Below the pieces are notes generated by a model. It saw only the letters and a list, made by a program, of their open reading frames with translations, was not told the DNA's origin and did no database searches. This document shows positions 23,776 through 27,913 of a stretch of 27,913 nt of DNA, one piece after another; the stretch's first letter is position 1; every line of letters begins with the position of its first letter. The DNA comes from VFZL01 sp046734915 (lineage in GTDB: Bacteria > Acidobacteriota > Vicinamibacteria > Vicinamibacterales > CAVVIG01). Location: positions 1 through 27,913 of the forward strand of contig JBKPSC010000488.1 in assembly GCA_046734915.1 (NCBI GenBank), written 5' to 3'. Both the position numbers and the translations under genes were made by a program.

Positions 23776-24807
23776 TCACGCGACGCTTTCGGGCTGCCAC
23801 CGCAGTCCGAGATTGAGAATGCGTTGGAGCAGGGCGTCATAACCCACCGCTACCTTCTCGGCTGAAGCCGCGAAGTCTTCACCGCGCGCAATCTGCGGAT
23901 TCGGGTTGGCCTCGATGACCCAGACTCGCCCGGCATCGTCCAGGCGCAGATCTACCCGGGCGTATCCGCTCATCTCGAGCGCACGGTAGGCGCGCTTGCA
24001 GATGTGTTGAATCTGTTCGGCGGTACCCTCGGGAAGATCCTTCGCCGCACCGCTCTCGATCCCGTACTTCTTCTGGTACTTGACGCTCCACTTCACCCGA
24101 TCGGTAGCAATACGCTTGACGTCGGCCGGCATGTTCGTGAAGAAGAGCTCCCAGACCGGCAGCGCCTGCAGCGCCTGATTTCCGAGGATGCCGACATAGA
24201 TTTCGCGCCCCTCGATGTATTGCTCGGCGATCGCCGCCGTGCCGATGCTCTCATGGACGAAGGCGACGCGTTCCTTGAGCTTCTCGTCCGAGTCGACAAC
24301 CGAGGCCTGGGAGATACCGATCGATGCCTCCTGGGTCAGGGATTTGACGATTAACGGGAAGGTCAGCCGCTTCGGCCGGCGAACCGGCCGTCCAATGCGG
24401 AAGACCTCGAATTCCGGGACCTCGATCCGGTGGTAGGCCAGCAGCTTCTTCGAAAGCGACTTGTCCCGTGCGAGCAGGAGGCCGCGCGGATTGCAGCCCG
24501 TGTACGACAGCTTGAGCAGCTCGAGGTGGCTGACGACATTCTGATCGAATATTGCCACGTCGTCGAAGCCCTCGAGCAGATTGAAGGCGATGTGGGGCTT
24601 CCACTCGCTGCCGGCCCGGCGGATGTCGCCGAGGTCGTCGTGAACGCCGAGAGTCTGGACCTCGTGGCCCATCGTGCGCAGCGTCGAGATGACGTCGTAC
24701 TCGGTGCGCCACGGCGTGGACACGAGATCGGTGCCTTCGGGGATCGTGTCGGGAGGAATGAGATGTCGGTGAACCAGCGCGAGGACGCGTAGCTTGACAC
24801 CACTCAT
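23776..24807 (-). CDS. ATP-grasp ligase, D-Ala-D-Ala ligase-like
   Basis: A 343-residue ATP-grasp protein. The N-terminal lobe has a Ddl-like FNLLEG (75-80). The ATP lobes have FPLIVKSLTQEASIGIS (Lys155), IAEQYIEGREIYVGILG (Glu195) and GYARVDLRLDDAGRVWVIEANPNPQ (Asp286, Glu299, Asn301), the Mg-ATP residues of the fold. It should join a carboxylate to an amine, but the substrate is not predictable, and the standard Ddl end motif is replaced by ANPNPQIARGEDF. Its ATG overlaps the stop of the zinc metallopeptidase (ATGA). A housekeeping cell-wall Ddl is less likely because there is no mur or fts gene here. Confidence 0.88.
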   Translation of the reverse strand: MSGVKLRVLALVHRHLIPPDTIPEGTDLVSTPWRTEYDVISTLRTMGHEVQTLGVHDDLGDIRRAGSEWKPHIAFNLLEGFDDVAIFDQNVVSHLELLKLSYTGCNPRGLLLARDKSLSKKLLAYHRIEVPEFEVFRIGRPVRRPKRLTFPLIVKSLTQEASIGISQASVVDSDEKLKERVAFVHESIGTAAIAEQYIEGREIYVGILGNQALQALPVWELFFTNMPADVKRIATDRVKWSVKYQKKYGIESGAAKDLPEGTAEQIQHICKRAYRALEMSGYARVDLRLDDAGRVWVIEANPNPQIARGEDFAASAEKVAVGYDALLQRILNLGLRWQPESVA

Positions 24808-25811
24808 AGCGCCACTCGATGTCGCCCGCCGTGCAGGTAGTTCATGGTCTGCACCGTGAGAAACACCATGAAATCGATCTTCGCCGTCTTCTCGTCATCG
24901 GTCAATCGAAGATTGAGCTCGCGACAGCGTTCGATGATTTTTTCGAGGAGCTGATCGATCGTGTACTGGTAGCTGTCGGTGAAGCTGGCCACCGTCGTGC
25001 GGACTTCACGGCGGATGCGCCGGACGAAGCGCGCCGCAGACATGTGCTTGGCGTACTCCGGCGCGTCTGAGAACAGCTTGCGCAGATCGCTTTCGTAGAA
25101 GTCCGGGTGATCGAGACCGTAGTGCTCGCGCTTCTTTCGATAGTGCTCGCCGAGGGTCTTGCGCAGTCGCTTCAGCGGATCGACGGTGCGCTTGGATGTC
25201 ACGCGCGGCGGTTGCGCCCGCAGCCGGTGCATCAGCCGGTCGATGTATTCCAGCTTGCGCTGCGCCCCCCATCCCGCGTAGCGCAGAGCCCAGAGCGACG
25301 ACGGGTCGAGCCAGACGGCGAACGTCTCGGCGAAGTCCTCGTCGGGATGACTCTGCGCGTACCAGTGATCCAGATGCTGCACGAAGCTCTTGCTGTAAGG
25401 CTTTGGCGTGTAGTACTCGGGATATTCGACATCAGGGCTTCCGAAGAGTCGGCGGCGCGTGGGCCGCCTTCGCAGCTGATAGGCGTTGTCGATCGCGTGT
25501 CCGGCTTCGTGGCGGAGAATCCGCAGGCAGCTCTCTTGGTCGCCGCCTTCCACCTCGAGCATCTGCGCGAGCTCGAGTCTCGCGAGTCGCGGATGCGCCA
25601 GAAAAAAAGGTACGGCGATGCCTGGAATGCCGTCGGGCGTGAACCATTCATCGGAGAGGTAGTAGAACGGCCGGACCAGCCCGCGGTCGTCGAGCTCGCG
25701 GTTCACCTGTGCGATTCGCTGCTCGACTTCGGTGCCCTCGAGTGAGAGGCCGAGGTCGCACATGCGAATAGCGAGCAGCTCCTCGTCGGTGACGGTCGTC
25801 CAGTCAATCAT
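24804..25811 (-). CDS. Putative gluzincin-type zinc metallopeptidase
   Basis: A 335-residue protein without a signal peptide or membrane helix, so probably cytoplasmic. LRHEAGHAIDNAY (His101, Glu102, His105) is a standard HExxH active site, and DEDFAETFAVWLDP about 57 residues later supplies the likely third ligand (Glu162). The N-terminus (DGIPGIAVPFFLAHPRLARLEL) and the long basic helical C-terminal half are not from a peptidase family I can name. Its last codons overlap the ATP-grasp start, and its start overlaps a tiny ORF. Ligase plus protease coupling suggests making and trimming or proofreading a peptide-like product. Function is inferred. Confidence 0.82.
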   Translation of the reverse strand: MIDWTTVTDEELLAIRMCDLGLSLEGTEVEQRIAQVNRELDDRGLVRPFYYLSDEWFTPDGIPGIAVPFFLAHPRLARLELAQMLEVEGGDQESCLRILRHEAGHAIDNAYQLRRRPTRRRLFGSPDVEYPEYYTPKPYSKSFVQHLDHWYAQSHPDEDFAETFAVWLDPSSLWALRYAGWGAQRKLEYIDRLMHRLRAQPPRVTSKRTVDPLKRLRKTLGEHYRKKREHYGLDHPDFYESDLRKLFSDAPEYAKHMSAARFVRRIRREVRTTVASFTDSYQYTIDQLLEKIIERCRELNLRLTDDEKTAKIDFMVFLTVQTMNYLHGGRHRVAL

Positions 25812-25875
25812 CGCCGTCGGGCGGGATGGCCGAATCGGCGGAAGGGATCAGTAGTGCGAGATCCGGCAGGCTCAT
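25804..25875 (-). CDS. Possible 23-residue peptide linking gatA and the metallopeptidase
   Basis: An ATG at 25875 overlaps the gatA stop (ATGA) and the frame ends with TGA at 25804, inside the start of the metallopeptidase (8-nt overlap). The predicted peptide is acidic, begins MSLPDLALLIPS and ends IPPDGDD, with no Lys, Arg or Cys. It may be a translated coupling leader, or a substrate or precursor for the adjacent ligase and protease. Chance cannot be excluded at this length. Without it the gatA-to-peptidase gap would be 60 nt. Confidence 0.4.
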   Translation of the reverse strand: MSLPDLALLIPSADSAIPPDGDD

Positions 25876-27350
25876 GATCGTCGGGCCGGGCGGGTGGCCG
25901 ACCAGTTCGCGTCGCGCTCGTACGCGTCGGCAGCGCGCAGCATGGTCGCCTCGTCGAACGGACGACCCGTCAGCTGGAAGCCGACCGGCAGGCCGTTGCG
26001 TGCGAACCCGCACGGAACGCTGATGGCCGGCAAGCCGGCCAGATTGGCGCTGACCGTGAAGATGTCGCCCAGGTACATCTGGATCGGATCGGCGACCTTC
26101 TCGCCCAACTTGAATGCGGCAGTCGGCGTGGTCGGCATTGCCACCAGATCGACGCGTTCGAACGCGCGGTCATAGTCCTGTCGGATCAGCGTCCGCACCT
26201 GTTGGGCCTTCAAGTAGTAGGCGTCGTAGTACCCGGCGCTCAACACGTACGTGCCAAGCATGATGCGCCGCTTGACCTCCGGCCCGAATCCCAGCTCACG
26301 ACTGCGGCGGTACATGCCGCGCAGGCTTTCGCGGCCGTCGGCGGCGGCGCGGAAGCCGTAGCGGACGCCGTCGTAGCGGGCGAGATTCGAGCTCGCTTCA
26401 GCCGTGGCGACGAGATAGTACGTTGGAATGGCGGCGCCCGCGTTCGGCAGGTCGACATCCACTACAACGGCGCCGCGGGCTGCGAGCATCTGGAGACCCT
26501 GTCGGAACCCGGACAGCACGTCACCGTCCACGCCTGATCCGCTGCCGCTCTGCACCAGCGCTTCTGGAACCCCGATTTTCAGTCCACGCACGTCGCCGGT
26601 GAACGCAGCGGTCAGATCAGGCACCGCCTGCGGTGCGGACGTGGCATCGGATGCGTCGTGGCCGGCGATCGCGCTGAGCACGACAGCTGCATCGGCAACG
26701 GTCCACGCGAATGGACCAATCTGATCGAGCGACGAGGCGAAGGCCAGCAGTCCGTAGCGCGACACCCGGCCATAGGTCGGCTTCAGGCCGACGATGCCGC
26801 AGAGCGCCGCGGGCTGTCGGATCGACCCGCCAGTGTCCGAGCCAAGGGCCACCGGCACCATCCCGGCGGCGACGGCGACGGCGGATCCGCCGCTGGAACC
26901 GCCGGGAATGCGATCGGGTGACCACGGATTTCGCGCCGGCCGGAACGCCGAGTTCTCGGTCGACGACCCCATGGCGAACTCATCGCAGTTGGTCTTGCCG
27001 ACGATGACGGCGCCCGCGGCTTCGAGCCTCGTCACCACGGTGGCGTCGTACGGCGGAACGAACGATTCGAGAATGCGGGAGGACGCGGTCGTCCGAACCC
27101 CGCGCGTGCAAAGGTTGTCCTTGAGCGCGACCGGCACGCCGGCCAGCGGCTGGTCGATCCAACGCGCTCGGTCGCGGTCGATGGAAGCAGCCCGTGCCAG
27201 CGCCTTGTCGGCGACGACCGTGTTGAACGCCCCCAGGGCCGCGTCCTGCCCCTCGATTGCCGAGAGCGCTTCGCGGCAGATTTCGACCGCGGACCGTGCG
27301 CCGCTGCGCCAGTCGTCGGCGATGGTGGCGAGCGTCGGCGCCTGGGTCAT
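25872..27350 (-). CDS. gatA: Asp/Glu-tRNA amidotransferase subunit A
   Basis: The glutaminase subunit of GatCAB, which turns Glu-tRNA-Gln and Asp-tRNA-Asn into the amidated forms. The 492-residue protein has the amidase-signature triad: Lys77 in VPVALKDNL, Ser152 in PGGSSGGSAVAVA and Ser176 in GSDTGGSIRQPAA. The spacing of 75 and 24 residues equals that of known GatA. NCDEFAMGSSTENS and LKPTYGRVSRYG are also typical, as is the YYDAYYLKAQQVR tail motif. It starts at ATG 27350, overlapping the gatC stop by 4 nt (ATGA). No gatB is present nearby. The end overlaps a tiny ORF. Confidence 0.97.
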   Translation of the reverse strand: MTQAPTLATIADDWRSGARSAVEICREALSAIEGQDAALGAFNTVVADKALARAASIDRDRARWIDQPLAGVPVALKDNLCTRGVRTTASSRILESFVPPYDATVVTRLEAAGAVIVGKTNCDEFAMGSSTENSAFRPARNPWSPDRIPGGSSGGSAVAVAAGMVPVALGSDTGGSIRQPAALCGIVGLKPTYGRVSRYGLLAFASSLDQIGPFAWTVADAAVVLSAIAGHDASDATSAPQAVPDLTAAFTGDVRGLKIGVPEALVQSGSGSGVDGDVLSGFRQGLQMLAARGAVVVDVDLPNAGAAIPTYYLVATAEASSNLARYDGVRYGFRAAADGRESLRGMYRRSRELGFGPEVKRRIMLGTYVLSAGYYDAYYLKAQQVRTLIRQDYDRAFERVDLVAMPTTPTAAFKLGEKVADPIQMYLGDIFTVSANLAGLPAISVPCGFARNGLPVGFQLTGRPFDEATMLRAADAYERDANWSATRPARRS

Positions 27351-27646
27351 CCGATGACGCGCGGCACGCGAAAGAGTCCGGCTTCGATCGCGGCGTCGGG
27401 CGCGTTCCCGAGCGCGTCAGCTCGATCGAGACCAGGCATGTCGACGTCCGGACGGTCGCCTACGTGGCCGACGGTCACGCTGGCCGTTGGCGGCACGCCG
27501 GTCGTGTCGATCTGCTGAAGCTGATTAGCGTAGTCGAGGATGTCGCCGAGCTGCCTGACAAACAACTCGATTTCGTCGTCGGCGAGCTCCAAATGAGCGA
27601 GCGCGGCAATGCGCTCGACCTCGGCGCGGGTAAGAACGGCGGGCAT
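27347..27646 (-). CDS. gatC: Asp/Glu-tRNA amidotransferase subunit C
   Basis: The small belt subunit that wraps GatA and GatB together. The 99-residue protein shows the GatC pattern: VERIAALAHLELADDEIELF, then LGDILDYANQLQQIDTTGVPPTA, and a C-terminal part ending in EAGLFRVPRVIG, the usual FxVPxVI tail. It starts at ATG 27646 with no clear Shine-Dalgarno; a TAGCAT box 6 nt before the ATG could make the mRNA leaderless, which is speculative. It is the first gene of the gatC-gatA-tiny ORF-peptidase-ATP-grasp series. Confidence 0.96.
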   Translation of the reverse strand: MPAVLTRAEVERIAALAHLELADDEIELFVRQLGDILDYANQLQQIDTTGVPPTASVTVGHVGDRPDVDMPGLDRADALGNAPDAAIEAGLFRVPRVIG

Positions 27647-27675
27647 GGCCAGATGCTAGCACCTTCCTAACGAAG

Positions 27676-27697
27676 AGGCCGGTTTTCCGGCCTTTTT
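27676..27697 (+). terminator. Intrinsic terminator-like hairpin upstream of gatC
   Basis: AGGCCGG (27676-27682), loop TTTT, then CCGGCCT (27687-27693) running into TTTTT. It is a textbook terminator on the plus strand, yet no plus-strand gene precedes it. On the minus strand it sits between the small membrane gene and gatC, where the following bases (CTCTTCG) are T-poor; it may still end that transcript weakly. Confidence 0.6.
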
Positions 27698-27759
27698 CGT
27701 CGAGTGTGACTAAACCGATAGCTAACCGTCCCCGAAGGCCACGCGTCCCGAAGGGGCAC

Positions 27760-27913
27760 CTAGCCCTCCGAAGCCCATTTGACGAATCGAATTAGGCCGT
27801 AGAGGATGCCAACGCAGACGGCTAGCCACACGATGACGGAGAGCAGGATGCTCAGCATCTGTTCGATGTTTCCGGGCCGCGCGCGAGCGAGACGCCGAGT
27901 GATGTCCTCATTC
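27760..27913 (-). CDS. C-terminal part of a small membrane protein, start unresolved
   Basis: An open minus-strand frame from the right edge to a TAG at 27760. The visible 50 codons give an Arg-rich lead (DITRRLARARPGNIEQ) and then one transmembrane helix (MLSILLSVIVWLAVCVGIL, YGLIRFVKWASEG). It may start outside the window, or at ATG 27858 to give a 32-residue single-pass protein. I do not recognise it. A terminator-like hairpin lies about 65 nt downstream, before gatC. Confidence 0.5.
   Translation of the reverse strand, partial: NEDITRRLARARPGNIEQMLSILLSVIVWLAVCVGILYGLIRFVKWASEG

Noticed and set aside
23442..23816. Plus-strand 124-codon frame overlapping the small membrane gene
   Set aside because: Arg-rich shadow in another frame; the gene at 23479 has a Shine-Dalgarno and a coherent membrane profile.

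Overview
The window is a compact, GC-rich (roughly mid-60s percent by eye) stretch of bacterial chromosome made almost entirely of housekeeping genes in tight operons. No phage, insertion sequence, CRISPR array or resistance island was seen. Gene content, a PheT without its tRNA-binding OB domain, and gaps filled with short degenerate repeats suggest an Acidobacteriota genome, possibly of the Vicinamibacteria type. That placement is inference, not a measured phylogeny.

Layout. (1) 1-10227, minus strand: a translation block tRNA-Val > thrS > infC > rpmI > rplT > pheS > pheT, then zapB-like > zapA > 6S RNA > rny > thiL (thiL runs off the window). infC probably starts at an AUC codon. (2) 10316-12658, minus: an envelope pair, an EnvC-like factor without zinc ligands and a CtpA-like S41 protein whose catalytic Lys is Arg. 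(3) 12748-14222, plus: ruvX and mltG, overlapping. (4) 14262-19948, minus: hsp20 > ymdB > xseA > xseB > ispA > tlyA > nadK, mostly overlapping or separated by a few bases. (5) 19949-20251: an AT-rich divergent control region with a sigma70-like promoter and a perfect 9-bp inverted repeat flanking its -10 box. (6) 20252-23775, plus: dnaK, a second hsp20, rpoZ and two small membrane proteins of unknown function. (7) 23776-27646, minus: gatC > gatA > a 23-codon ORF > zinc metallopeptidase > ATP-grasp ligase, every junction a short overlap. A small membrane protein enters at the right edge.

Most promising for new biology: the coupled tiny ORF / metallopeptidase / ATP-grasp set after gatA, which looks like an uncharacterised peptide-ligation or modification cassette; the palindromic dnaK operator, which is neither CIRCE nor HAIR; and the paired degenerate repeats in several intergenic gaps, two of which form long imperfect inverted repeats. 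A confident 6S RNA lies downstream of zapA, the same order as in Proteobacteria.
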